Shown here piece by piece: positions 23,383-32,718 of a stretch of DNA of 64,000 nucleotides. The stretch lies in contig DIWS01000004.1 in the NCBI GenBank assembly GCA_002423585.1, forward strand, positions 1 through 64,000. The letters are read 5' to 3'. The translations under genes and the position numbers were made by a program. The stretch comes from Actinobacteria bacterium UBA6100. Its GTDB lineage: Bacteria; Actinomycetota; Coriobacteriia; Anaerosomatales; Anaerosomataceae. Numbering within the stretch: position 1 is the first letter of the stretch; every line of letters starts with the position of its first letter. Below the pieces are notes generated by a model. It did not search any database and was not told the origin of the DNA. It saw only the letters and a list, made by a program, of their open reading frames with translations.

Positions 23383-25311
23383 TCAATAGGCTTTCGTTAT
23401 GCTCTCGATGAGCCCATCTTTGAAGACTACCTGCCTCGGGCAGTCCAGAACGTGAATCCCACCGAAGGCATCTTCTATCTCCAGGCGATCGAAGCTCTGG
23501 GAGTAGCCATAGTCGATGATCAGGTGTTGCGCTGTGATCGTAACGCTCTTCTTAAGCAGTTCCGTCTCGCCGTCATGGAATCGCCAGGCGAACGTCGCCG
23601 TGTCTTCGGTCTCCGTGAAATCCAGCAGATCGACTGAGAAGGGTATCACCTTGCGATCGTCGAATGCCAGCCGAGTAATCCCCATATCATGAGTGAGCAC
23701 CTTGGCGCCGTCCAAACGAGCGCACTGTGAGTGAATTGCCATACGGCGCTCTCCGACTATGAATGTCTCGGTCATCACCCCTTTGAGCTTCCAGTTGAGG
23801 CCGTTGGTCACGGAGAAGTCGGACGCGGGAGGCACACTCTCTCGCAAGTTGTCGTCGTAGATCACGTAGTTGGTGACGGCGACGAAACCGTCCTTGTCGA
23901 TTATCCGATTCTTGGCAGGCGTGAAGTCCCGCTCTTGAGTGAGGAGCACCTCGACGTAGGTGGCATACCAGTTGGATTGGGGATTGTGTACGTGGATCAG
24001 CTCCACTTGATGGTCGCCGGGAGTCAGCTCAAGGTCTCCCAGAGTGCACCAGCCATCGACTCCGCGCGTGCCTGCTGCTATACCAAGCGACGCCCCATCG
24101 ACCTTGACCTCGATGTCTCCGGCAGCCGTGCCATCCGAGAGTATCCAAGCAGTGTACCTGCCTCCCCTTGCGGGGAACGTGGCCGTGTCGACATTACCTA
24201 CAATCGGTGTGGTCCTGACTCGCGTCTCGGGGTAGACCGCGCGATCGTACTCGGCGACGTCGTACCCGTCCTGCCATTTGCCTTGCTTCCTGAAGTCCAG
24301 ATTGGTGAGCACGATTGTCTCCGGCCCATCGTGCGCGCTCGTTCGATATTCAACGGCCACCGCGTGGTTCTTGTTGAAATACCAATAGATGAACGCATTC
24401 GGGTCGTACTTCGATCTGTGATGGTATCTGTATAGCAGACGCCCGTTGTCCTGATGTTCTTGTCTGAATCGGTTGTTGAACTCCGAAAGAGAAACAAGCG
24501 CAACATCCGGGTGGTCAATGGCAATGGAGTCCCAGAAGTCAAACACCCGTTCTTTGAGCTCCATGCGCTGGTTGTAGCACCAGGTTGTCTGGTTGATCCA
24601 GTCGAGCTCGAACCTGAGGTTGAGCACCGAGAGCTGATTCCTGCACGCGTTGTCAGTCCAGTAGCAGTCGGAAATGTACTTCTGAAAAGTAACCCCGTCT
24701 CCGGCGGTGAGGTTCGAATCCCACGGATGCACCGTCGCTCGCGCGCATTTCGGGAACTTAGTGTCATACACATCGGCGCTCAGGGTATCAAGAACCACCA
24801 CATCCAGCCGGTTCTTCTCTTCGCTCGCGGGAACCAGCGAGTGATTGGATGATGGGAAGTATGGGCCATTGATGCTGCCGAGACCGGAGAAGCCATCAAC
24901 CCCGAACTGCTCCCACATCTGCCCAACGACTATCTCAACGCCGTACTCTGCCTTCAGATGACTGATCGATCCGGCGTTCAGGAACCAGCCGCCGGCGATG
25001 CTGGGATAAGACCCGGTAAGTCGCTTCATATGAGCCATGCATTGGTCGATGGTTGCGCTTACGGTCTCCTGGTTCTCGACGATAAGGGGACAGCCGATAT
25101 CGAATGTGAAATCGTCGCCGTACTGATCGCGGTAACACAGAATCCGGTCGATCAGTTCGGGCTTCTCCGTGAAGATGTCCGGCAGCACGAACCATGTCAC
25201 CCTGACGCCGGCTCTATCGTGGAGTTTCGCAGCCAACTCCTCCAGATTCTGCAGATTGGCGCCGACACCCTTGCGTATCCATATCTGAGTAATGAGGAAC
25301 TTGTTTCCCAT
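23383..25311 (-). CDS. Polysaccharide-deacetylase-like (NodB-type barrel) protein with C-terminal beta domains
   Basis: 642 residues from ATG 25311. The N-terminal ~330 residues look like a divergent NodB or glycosidase-type (beta/alpha)7 barrel: VRVTWFVLPDIFTEKPELID, then GDDFTFDIGCPLIVENQETV, SYPSIAGGWFLNAGSISHLK and the GVEIVVGQMWEQFGVDG block. The C-terminal half is beta-rich, with PARGGRYTAWILSDG and GDHQVELIHVHNPQSNWYAT suggesting carbohydrate-binding modules. No signal peptide is visible, as for the GH38 gene in the same operon, so it may act on imported sugars. It is the third gene of the GH38 / URO-D / NodB-like operon. Catalytic residues could not be fixed. Confidence 0.55.
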   Translation of the reverse strand: MGNKFLITQIWIRKGVGANLQNLEELAAKLHDRAGVRVTWFVLPDIFTEKPELIDRILCYRDQYGDDFTFDIGCPLIVENQETVSATIDQCMAHMKRLTGSYPSIAGGWFLNAGSISHLKAEYGVEIVVGQMWEQFGVDGFSGLGSINGPYFPSSNHSLVPASEEKNRLDVVVLDTLSADVYDTKFPKCARATVHPWDSNLTAGDGVTFQKYISDCYWTDNACRNQLSVLNLRFELDWINQTTWCYNQRMELKERVFDFWDSIAIDHPDVALVSLSEFNNRFRQEHQDNGRLLYRYHHRSKYDPNAFIYWYFNKNHAVAVEYRTSAHDGPETIVLTNLDFRKQGKWQDGYDVAEYDRAVYPETRVRTTPIVGNVDTATFPARGGRYTAWILSDGTAAGDIEVKVDGASLGIAAGTRGVDGWCTLGDLELTPGDHQVELIHVHNPQSNWYATYVEVLLTQERDFTPAKNRIIDKDGFVAVTNYVIYDDNLRESVPPASDFSVTNGLNWKLKGVMTETFIVGERRMAIHSQCARLDGAKVLTHDMGITRLAFDDRKVIPFSVDLLDFTETEDTATFAWRFHDGETELLKKSVTITAQHLIIDYGYSQSFDRLEIEDAFGGIHVLDCPRQVVFKDGLIESITKAY

Positions 25312-25366
25312 CCTTGTGTTTCCGTCCTCCTCTTTTCCGTAGCCCCTGCCTTGCTTGAGACAGCGC

Positions 25367-26371
25367 CTAAAGACCGCGTCCCTTCGCTGCTCTGAACAGC
25401 GCATCCATATTGTCAAAAGGGATGTCGGGGAAGATCGTGCCTTCGTTGGCTGCGATGAACCCGCCATCGTCTGTGCCCAGTGTATCGATGATCCAGCACA
25501 TATTGTCGTAGACCTCGCGCGCCGACCCTGTCTTGAACAGCCCCAGCTCGTCAGGACCGGTTGAAAAGCATATCTTGCCTCTGTACTCCGACCCGATCTT
25601 CGATATGTCATTGCAGCTAAGCTGAACGTTATGGATGATGTCCAGCCCAATATCGATCAGATCGCCAAGAATGGGTTCGACGTGACCGCACGTGTGATAC
25701 CAGACCGGCATACCGAGTCTGTGGGCTCTGTCGATCAGACCGGCGTAACGCGGCTTGAAGAGTTCTCTCCACAACTGCGGGTTTATGAGTAGCGCTCTCG
25801 ATGATCCTATGTCATCAAGAATGAAGATGCAGTCGGCCAGATTCTCCCGCCACTTGTCGATAAGGGCCAGATCATATTCCATCACCCGATCCAGGAGCGC
25901 CTCCACTCTGTCTCGTTCCAGGTAAAGATCCTCCAGAAAGCGCTCAAAGCCCCTCAGATAGACACTCTGGATAAACAGACCACCCGCCACGCTTCCGAGA
26001 GTGTACAGGTCGACCGGCACCCTCAGGCAATTCCTGAGGCCGCGGAACCTTTCATCGAGAGTGGGGTCCGGGAACTTGTAGCTCTCCAACTGATCCCAGT
26101 TAGAGAGTGGATGCACTTTGACCTGGGCGCCGGTCTGTCCATCGATGTGTTCCCAGACGCATCCCCATTCGTCTTCTCCAGGACGCGTGGGCGTCCATGC
26201 GATGGGAGGCTCGTAACTGGGAACCACGAAGTCGTTCGGGTACAGTCTGAGCAACTGCCACAGTTTGTCGCCATACTTCTCGAAAGTCCCTGGAGCTATG
26301 TCCTCGGTCTTCAGGGGGACCTCACTGGGCCGCTTGAACTCGATTGCCTTTCTGACCTCGGCCTTGGTCAC
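25367..26371 (-). CDS. URO-D superfamily (uroporphyrinogen decarboxylase / corrinoid methyltransferase-like) protein
   Basis: 334 residues. It has the URO-D barrel blocks SVAGGLFIQSVYLRGFERFL, FILDDIGSSRALLINPQLWR, VWYHTCGHVEPILGDLIDIG and the end pattern IPFDNMDALFRA. It keeps HxC (HTC), the first half of the zinc site of MtaA-type corrinoid methyltransferases. The later PGC-type cysteine loop is replaced by AANEGT. No heme gene or corrinoid-binding protein is nearby. Its start overlaps the GH38 stop (ATGA, 26368-26371), so the two are translationally coupled, which argues for a role in sugar catabolism. The substrate is unknown. Confidence 0.8.
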   Translation of the reverse strand: MTKAEVRKAIEFKRPSEVPLKTEDIAPGTFEKYGDKLWQLLRLYPNDFVVPSYEPPIAWTPTRPGEDEWGCVWEHIDGQTGAQVKVHPLSNWDQLESYKFPDPTLDERFRGLRNCLRVPVDLYTLGSVAGGLFIQSVYLRGFERFLEDLYLERDRVEALLDRVMEYDLALIDKWRENLADCIFILDDIGSSRALLINPQLWRELFKPRYAGLIDRAHRLGMPVWYHTCGHVEPILGDLIDIGLDIIHNVQLSCNDISKIGSEYRGKICFSTGPDELGLFKTGSAREVYDNMCWIIDTLGTDDGGFIAANEGTIFPDIPFDNMDALFRAAKGRGL

Positions 26372-29115
26372 TCGATCACCTCCTTGCGCACCGGGCTGAT
26401 TTTCAGGCTCTTGATCTCCTTGGGTCGGAAACGCAACTGCGTAACGCCATTCTCCGCCCGGTGCTCCTCGATGCTCTCTTCATTCAGATTCGCGATCGAG
26501 AGCGCGGCAAACGGGGCATTGATCTTAACGCTGGTCGTGATGGTGACGTCCGTGATGTTGAACAGCCTGACCATCAAGGCGTCCTCCCTCTCGCACTTCT
26601 TAATAGCGGAAACGACCACGCGGCTATCGCTCTGTTCGATCAGCGGCATCTCGCCCGGATACACACCGGCATGCTGGTCGGTCTGGACAGCTATGATGGG
26701 GCTGTGATAGTGCCGCATCTGTCTGAGAAGATGATCGTTGGTCTGATCGCCCTGGTGCGGGACCAACGCATAGTGAAAGACGAAATCCCTTATGCACTGG
26801 GCACCCGGCGCGGCGAGCGCCGGCGCTGATGGCCCTCGTCTTGTCAGCAGATCGCTTCTCGCTATCTTGCCGACGCTTCTTTCGAGGGTCAGAGCAACGA
26901 CGCCGTCGTCGGGGATCACCTCATACTCCGGCAGTCCCTTGGACAGGACAGCAAGCCCCCTGCGACCGTTGTTGACGTCCACGAAATACTCCTGAGGATA
27001 CGTAGTCACCTCGGCCTCGCAGTCCGCCCTCGGCACTTCGCCGCTCTGTATCAGCATCTCTTCGGAGACTTTGACGTCCCTTGATACGATGTCGAACTGG
27101 CCGCAAGCGTGAGACTGCTCCGACCGGATGCCGGAGGGGAAGTGGACGCGGAGCCGATGGTCACTTGCCCTGTTCTCGTAGCTGGTCTCAAAATCGATCC
27201 TGTCGACCCCCGAGTACAGCGTCACTTGCGTTCTAGTCGGGCACGATACGCGTTCGGTGCTTCGCGCCGTTCTGTCGGCTTCCAGGCATGCGGGCAACTG
27301 CATGTCGATAGTGACTTCCAGACTCGCCTTCACAGGTCTGCAGTCGACAACACTCCACGAGGATTCACAGTCCGTGCTGTGAATCAGCTCGGTGCCGGGG
27401 ACGGGAGAGTGGTTGTAAGTGTCGCCGGCATCGGCATTGTCCACGAAGAGGTTGCATCCTCTGTATACATCCCCGCCGGCCTTGTCCAGCACGTCGAAAG
27501 TGCCGTTTGCCTTGACGGTCACCGCGTAGAATTCGTTTTCTATGGAGTTACCGAGTACCTTGAGATCGCTCTCTATATGCGCGGGAGCCTTGCCTGGTCT
27601 GACCCACAGAGTCTCATAGCCGTACCCGGCCACGTCCCTCGCGAGAACATCGATCTCGACCTTCTTGACTGGGAACATCACGGACTTGTCTTCATCGATG
27701 TACTGCTGCAACTCCTCTTGGGATGTGATCAGGAACGGCGCCACGGTCCCGTCTTCTTCCTCCATCGCTATGCTCTTGAACACGCTGATGTATTGCCAGT
27801 TCATCGTCGTCGTCGAGACGACCCGGCACGGAAGCGCGCGCCCCTGGCTATTGAGGACTTCGCAGTGGTTGCACTCCAGGTCTCGCGTCCAGAACACCAC
27901 TCTGGCCACATCTGCTGGTCTGGTTGAGGATGTGTTGAACAGCACCACGGGGCTGTAGCCGGTCTTGCCAATGGTGGCCGCCTTGGCGGCGATCTCGTAT
28001 GCCGAACGGCGGATCAGCCATTCAGACAGGTTGCTTGCCTTCCTGTACCTTGTCTCCATCTCCAGATGCACGTCGTCTACGCTGCATCCGCATATGCTGT
28101 CGTGCGGCTGATTGGACAGAATATACTTCCACGCTCTGTTCACGAGGCCATGATCGTAGCTCCCGCCCAGAACCCAGGCAAACGCCGCGAGCGGCTCGAC
28201 CAGTTTCTCCATCTCGGTCTGGCAGCGGTAGTTCTGCTGCTTCAAGTACATGCGTGTGGAGATGACTCCTGGCAGGAGGATGTGGCGGCCCGGCGACCTG
28301 AGTTCTCCCTGCACGCTCTTGAGGCGCCATTCGTGTAATCTGAGGCTCTCCACGTAGTCAGGCAGCGTAGACAGCTTGATGCTGCTCTCCTGAATATACG
28401 GCTTCACGGCAGCCACAATCTTGCCGATGTTCGCCTGCGCGGGCTGATGGTCAACTCCATTCATCAGCAGGACGCAGGGAGAGTTCGCGCAGGCGGAGAG
28501 CGAGGACATCTCCTGCCTGATCTTCACTGCAGCCACTTCCGGCCTTGGATCGAGGCAGGCAAGATGACCGTAGCTGTTAAGCATGTTGATCAGGATCACG
28601 CTGGACCCGTCTGGCGCATACCACCTGACCTCGGTGTCCTCAACTTTGCACCCCGTGCCTCTGAAAAGCGCGGCGCTGTCTATGCCGAAGCCGTTGAGTA
28701 TCTGTGGGAGCTGGGAGACGTGGCCGAAAGTGTCGGGGACATAGCCCACCTTCATCACGTGGCCGAATCTGGAGGCGATATCATGTCCTATGATGGCGTT
28801 TCTGATCGTCGATTCGCCGGAAGACAGGAACTCGTCGGACAGCACATACCAGGGCCCAACCAGAATTCGCTCCGCCGATATCAGGTCCTTGAGCCTGGCC
28901 GCGTTCTCCGGTCTGATCTCCAGGTAGTCCTCCAGGACTATCGTCTGGCCATCGAGCATGAACACTTTCAGGCTATCGTTCGCCTCGAGGGCCTCCAGAA
29001 GACTGTCGATCAGACCTACCAGCCTTGCTCTCATCTGCTCGAAAGGCTGATACCACTCTCTATCCCAGTGTGTATGAGACACGACGTGCACGTCGTAGGA
29101 GTCTTGCTTAATCAT
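26368..29115 (-). CDS. GH38 alpha-mannosidase
   Basis: 915 residues. The N-terminal catalytic barrel starts VVSHTHWDREWYQPF, with zinc ligands His16 and Asp18, and continues to VGYVPDTFGHVSQLPQIL, where Asp128 is the expected nucleophile and zinc ligand. A later NQPHDSICGCSVDDVH supplies the fourth ligand region. The C-terminal ~500 residues are the GH38 beta-sandwich domains. No signal peptide is present, so it should act in the cytoplasm on imported mannosides. It is followed with overlap by the URO-D gene and preceded (63 bp) by a secreted repeat protein. Confidence 0.93.
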   Translation of the reverse strand: MIKQDSYDVHVVSHTHWDREWYQPFEQMRARLVGLIDSLLEALEANDSLKVFMLDGQTIVLEDYLEIRPENAARLKDLISAERILVGPWYVLSDEFLSSGESTIRNAIIGHDIASRFGHVMKVGYVPDTFGHVSQLPQILNGFGIDSAALFRGTGCKVEDTEVRWYAPDGSSVILINMLNSYGHLACLDPRPEVAAVKIRQEMSSLSACANSPCVLLMNGVDHQPAQANIGKIVAAVKPYIQESSIKLSTLPDYVESLRLHEWRLKSVQGELRSPGRHILLPGVISTRMYLKQQNYRCQTEMEKLVEPLAAFAWVLGGSYDHGLVNRAWKYILSNQPHDSICGCSVDDVHLEMETRYRKASNLSEWLIRRSAYEIAAKAATIGKTGYSPVVLFNTSSTRPADVARVVFWTRDLECNHCEVLNSQGRALPCRVVSTTTMNWQYISVFKSIAMEEEDGTVAPFLITSQEELQQYIDEDKSVMFPVKKVEIDVLARDVAGYGYETLWVRPGKAPAHIESDLKVLGNSIENEFYAVTVKANGTFDVLDKAGGDVYRGCNLFVDNADAGDTYNHSPVPGTELIHSTDCESSWSVVDCRPVKASLEVTIDMQLPACLEADRTARSTERVSCPTRTQVTLYSGVDRIDFETSYENRASDHRLRVHFPSGIRSEQSHACGQFDIVSRDVKVSEEMLIQSGEVPRADCEAEVTTYPQEYFVDVNNGRRGLAVLSKGLPEYEVIPDDGVVALTLERSVGKIARSDLLTRRGPSAPALAAPGAQCIRDFVFHYALVPHQGDQTNDHLLRQMRHYHSPIIAVQTDQHAGVYPGEMPLIEQSDSRVVVSAIKKCEREDALMVRLFNITDVTITTSVKINAPFAALSIANLNEESIEEHRAENGVTQLRFRPKEIKSLKISPVRKEVIE

Positions 29116-29178
29116 CGATTAGTACCCTATCACGGTGTATTACGCAACCAACCTGGTTGCGAGGCGGATGCGTTTGGC

Positions 29179-31419
29179 TCAGTCGCTCTGGGTGACACTG
29201 ACGGCCGCAATATAGCGTTCGCCGGAGCCAAGCATTGCCATTCTCCCACGCACGATCGCCGTGCTTCCCACAGTGGGAAGATATCCAATCCTCTCGACAC
29301 GAATCCCGCTCGTTCTGTCCAGCGTCTCTATGTAGAAGTGATCCTGAAATGCCGCCGTGACGACTCCCTTGCACTTGACGCTCTCGTTGTTTGTCTCCAG
29401 CTTGAGCGCGGCGATGTCTGTCGGGTAGTGGGCAAGGCCGTAGACAGTGCCGGCGGCGGCGGAACTTCCGCAGATGCTGGTGTAGGCCGTGCCCGTGACG
29501 AGCGCATCCGCACGCCATTTTCCGCTGACGCTGTGTATCCAGTAGACATCGCCATCGGCGCGCGCGGCGAAACAGCCGCCTATGGAGGCGGGGGTGCCTG
29601 TGGCGACCGACACGTAGTCACCCGATATGAGCGCCGTCACCGTCCAGCTTCCGTACCAGTGAATCCAGTCCACTCCGCCGCTCGGGTTGACGCCATACAT
29701 GCAGCCGAGGCCGAGCAGATCCCCACAGATGTCCCGGTACGTGTCATTGACCAACCGGGTGGCGACCCAACCGCCGGTCCAGTTGATCCAATCGACCCCT
29801 CCGGCCGCGAGCGCGCCCATGCAGCCGGATCTTGCGGGGTCGGTCATCGCGGCGATCGATACGTAGCGGTTCGGGACAAGCAGAGCCCTCGTCCACTGAC
29901 TTCCATTCCAACTCAGATAGTCTATTCCGGTCCCATCGGCACGGGCTCCATAGAGGCTGCCCGGAGTCGCATAGGACTCGCAGATGTCCGCGTAGCTCGT
30001 GCCCCGTATCAGTGGACTCGCAACCCAGCCGACTCCGGCGACGTTCTGAATGGAGTCTATGCCCCCCGACGCGCAGGCGGCGTAGACCTGAACGGCGCTT
30101 GTGTTGGTGTTCGGGCACAAGGATACATAACTCCCTTCCAGGAGAGGAGTGGCCGTCCAGCCCAGGGCGGAGTCATAGCGTATCCAGTCTATGCACTGCT
30201 TGGGCAGGACCGGCTTGTCCGGCAGATGGATGTGGCCCACGACGCCAGCGCCGGTCGCATCTCGGGCGATCAGCATATACGGAACGGACGCGCCGGGTTG
30301 GCTCACCGACCAGGTTCCATCGGCGCTCTTTGCGACATCCGTGCTCGTCCAGACCGCGCCGGGAAGATCGGCGCTGTTCGCTGTCGCGAGTGCGAGACTC
30401 GCTATCGGCTGCGATCCGGTCGCCTTCGCGGCCAACAGGCCGTTCGCGGCTGTCACGCTGATCGCGGGGAGCGGTGCGCCCGCCTGAAGCGTGCATTCAA
30501 ACCAGCGGTCGGTGGTCTTGTTGGTAGTGTCGTCGTCGGCATGGTTCTTATTGAGCGCGTAGCACACGGCCTTCGGACAGCCCGTGTTCTGGGTCGTCTT
30601 CGCAAAGCTGCGCAGGGGAAAGGCCGCGTCGTTGGTCGCTCCGATGTACAGGGTCTGCGCGTGCTCGGTGGAGAAGTAGCCGGAGGGGTCGTAGTGATCT
30701 CTCCACGCCTTCCAGCCTGACCAGTCCAGATTGGTGAGACCCTCATTCACCCACGCGCTGTCCTCGGGAATATAGCCAGCGCCAAAGACCGTACAGGCAG
30801 CCGCCAGCCGATCATCGATGCCGTTGGCGATCTGCGTGATCACTCCTCCCCACGAGCGTCCCAGCATACCTATCCGGACCGGATCGATCTCAGGCTGGTT
30901 CGCCATCAGAGAAACCGCGCGGCAAACTGCGATCACCGCTGAATAGAGATAGGAGTTCTTGGGCGACGGGCTGACCAGGAAGATACTCGGATTGGTCATG
31001 TCGGGACCTTCCGATCGGGAGGCATCCCGTCCGGAGCCTTTGCCGGGGAGATCCATGGCGAGGGAGCCGTAACCCTTCGCGGCCCAGCTTGTTGCCCAGT
31101 TCTTGTCGGCGGTTCCGCCTCCGCCATGGACCAGGACCATACCAGGCAGTCTGGCGCTCCCTCTGTTAGTGGGATACGCGTAGTAGGCGAATATCTCGAA
31201 GGTGAGAGCATCGACAGGAATATCGTAGGTGAGCTCTCTCACTGTCACGCTGACGGCGCCGACCTGCTCGGTCGTCTCGCGCGTCACTGTGACCTGCGGT
31301 GCGGACTTCAGCGCCGTCATGTCCCAGAATGTTGTCGCGTCGCACAGGGCGGCGCCGAAACCCGTGAGCAACACCATAGACAGTCCCAGCCTCAATATGT
31401 ACAGGACAATCGCAGTCAT
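29179..31419 (-). CDS. Secreted alpha/beta-hydrolase fused to a DGGIDWI-repeat domain and an OB-like domain
   Basis: 746 residues from ATG 31419 (AGAGG upstream). A signal peptide (1-28) is followed by an alpha/beta-hydrolase of the acetyl-xylan-esterase/dienelactone-hydrolase type: LVHGGGGTADKNW, nucleophile Ser189 in GRSWGG, candidate Asp264 and His293. After a linker come about six blades of the alternating repeat found in four other proteins here (for example GGVDWINWTGGWVATRLV). The end is an OB-like module (GVVTAAFQDHFYIETLDRTS, then GIRV and SGERYIAA). It is likely an esterase that removes acyl groups from a polysaccharide to which the repeat domain binds; the binding role is inferred. 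Confidence 0.75.
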   Translation of the reverse strand: MTAIVLYILRLGLSMVLLTGFGAALCDATTFWDMTALKSAPQVTVTRETTEQVGAVSVTVRELTYDIPVDALTFEIFAYYAYPTNRGSARLPGMVLVHGGGGTADKNWATSWAAKGYGSLAMDLPGKGSGRDASRSEGPDMTNPSIFLVSPSPKNSYLYSAVIAVCRAVSLMANQPEIDPVRIGMLGRSWGGVITQIANGIDDRLAAACTVFGAGYIPEDSAWVNEGLTNLDWSGWKAWRDHYDPSGYFSTEHAQTLYIGATNDAAFPLRSFAKTTQNTGCPKAVCYALNKNHADDDTTNKTTDRWFECTLQAGAPLPAISVTAANGLLAAKATGSQPIASLALATANSADLPGAVWTSTDVAKSADGTWSVSQPGASVPYMLIARDATGAGVVGHIHLPDKPVLPKQCIDWIRYDSALGWTATPLLEGSYVSLCPNTNTSAVQVYAACASGGIDSIQNVAGVGWVASPLIRGTSYADICESYATPGSLYGARADGTGIDYLSWNGSQWTRALLVPNRYVSIAAMTDPARSGCMGALAAGGVDWINWTGGWVATRLVNDTYRDICGDLLGLGCMYGVNPSGGVDWIHWYGSWTVTALISGDYVSVATGTPASIGGCFAARADGDVYWIHSVSGKWRADALVTGTAYTSICGSSAAAGTVYGLAHYPTDIAALKLETNNESVKCKGVVTAAFQDHFYIETLDRTSGIRVERIGYLPTVGSTAIVRGRMAMLGSGERYIAAVSVTQSD

Positions 31420-31603
31420 CTTCAAACCTCTGCCGGCCCGTGCAATGCGCACGAACACGCGCAGTCATGGGCAGCATGGATCAGAGTCCGTGGGTCTTCG
31501 GGATCGCGGTGAAAGAGACCATCCAACAGCGAGTGGAAGGCGATCCGGCCTCTCTTCGCCACTGCAGCGAAGCAGCCACTGCGCCTGCTATGAACCACAA
31601 TAG

Positions 31604-31634
31604 ATGGGGCGCCCGAGCTGTTCGGACGCCCCAT
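31604..31634. terminator. Hairpin downstream of the PEP-CTERM gene
   Basis: ATGGGGCG/CGCCCCAT arms with extra inner CCGA/TCGG pairing, 25 bp after the stop of the minus-strand PEP-CTERM gene. No clear T-run follows, so it is a terminator candidate or an mRNA 3'-end stabiliser. Confidence 0.5.
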
Positions 31635-31658
31635 AGGATAACCTGCTTGGACAGGGCG

Positions 31659-32567
31659 CTACTTCCTGCGGCGGATCGCGAAACCGATCAGTCCAGCAAA
31701 GCAGCTTCCGAGCGCCACAAGTGAACTCGGCTCCGGAACCGCTGTCGCGCCGTAGAGCGCGGGCGATCTCGTGCCATCATTGGAGAGCTGAGTAGAAAGC
31801 GCCACGTACTTGGTGCCGGTCACCAGAGACGACGCCGTCCAACCACCGTAGTAGTTGATCCAGTCGACTCCGCCATCAGCGCGTGCGGCCATGCATCCGC
31901 CCTGGCCCGTGCCCGCGGCGCCGAGGGCGACGTAGTTGCCGTTAACCAACTGAGCAGCCTGCCAGCCGCCGCTCCAGGCGATCCAGTCGACACCGCCATC
32001 TGCTCGGGCGCCATAGAAGAGTCCCGGGTTCGCAGTGTCTTCGGTAAGGGACACGTAGGTCGTGCCTGTGATCAGCGGGGAAGCAACCCAACCGCCGCTC
32101 CAGGCGATCAGATCGATTCCGCCATCGGCGCGTGCGGCGTAGCAGCCGCCGACCGCGTTGTTGCCGTTTGCGACAACCGACACGTAGTTGCCGGTCACCA
32201 GAGCTGACGCCGTCCAACCACCGAAGTAGTTGATCCAGTCTATCCCGCCGTCAGCGCGCGCGGCATAGAGGTACCCGACGTTGTTTCTGGGGTCGGTAGA
32301 GATCGAGACATACTTCGTGCCGCTGATCTGTGGCGATGTAGTCCATCCTCCCGACCAATAGACGAAGTCGATGCCGCCGTCCGCGCGCGCGGCCTGGGCC
32401 CCGCCCATCGAGTGCCCGTTTCCAGCGACTGACACGTAGTTGCCTGTGACCAGCGGGCTCTCCACCCACCCGCCACTGTAGGAAATCTGGTTCACGTCGG
32501 CAAACGCTGTTGCCGAGAGAGTGAGGCTGGCGACCAGCGCCAGCACAATCACTGCAGTCTTCTTCAT
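31659..32567 (-). CDS. PEP-CTERM protein made entirely of DGGIDWI repeats
   Basis: 302 residues. A signal peptide (1-23) is followed by six repeats of about 43 residues. Odd blades read GNYVSV...GGCYAARADGGID; even blades read GT[TK]YVS[LI]...D...N.G.LYGARADGGIDWI. So the true unit is a pair of unlike blades, repeated three times. The C-terminus VPEPSSLVALGS followed by a hydrophobic helix and RRRK is a PEP-CTERM sorting signal, which exosortase systems use to anchor or process surface proteins. No exosortase is in the window. It is likely a cell-surface or matrix lectin-like propeller. Confidence 0.85.
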   Translation of the reverse strand: MKKTAVIVLALVASLTLSATAFADVNQISYSGGWVESPLVTGNYVSVAGNGHSMGGAQAARADGGIDFVYWSGGWTTSPQISGTKYVSISTDPRNNVGYLYAARADGGIDWINYFGGWTASALVTGNYVSVVANGNNAVGGCYAARADGGIDLIAWSGGWVASPLITGTTYVSLTEDTANPGLFYGARADGGVDWIAWSGGWQAAQLVNGNYVALGAAGTGQGGCMAARADGGVDWINYYGGWTASSLVTGTKYVALSTQLSNDGTRSPALYGATAVPEPSSLVALGSCFAGLIGFAIRRRK

Positions 32568-32718
32568 TTCTTCTTCCTCCCTCAGTCTGTTCTAGATTCC
32601 GCCATGCTCGGTCCGCCTTTTCTCTTGAGCAGTGGACCGGTTGGCTATGGAAACAGTCCGTCTCCGCCGAGCATCCGGCCGGGACTCTGGTCAGAGACGG
32701 GCCGAGTTTCCCACGTTA

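Noticed and set aside
24710..24726. tRNA-like T-arm GGTTCGAATCCCAC
   Set aside because: It lies inside the NodB-like gene (coding for SNLT-type residues), has no matching stem, acceptor or anticodon arm, and is a chance match.
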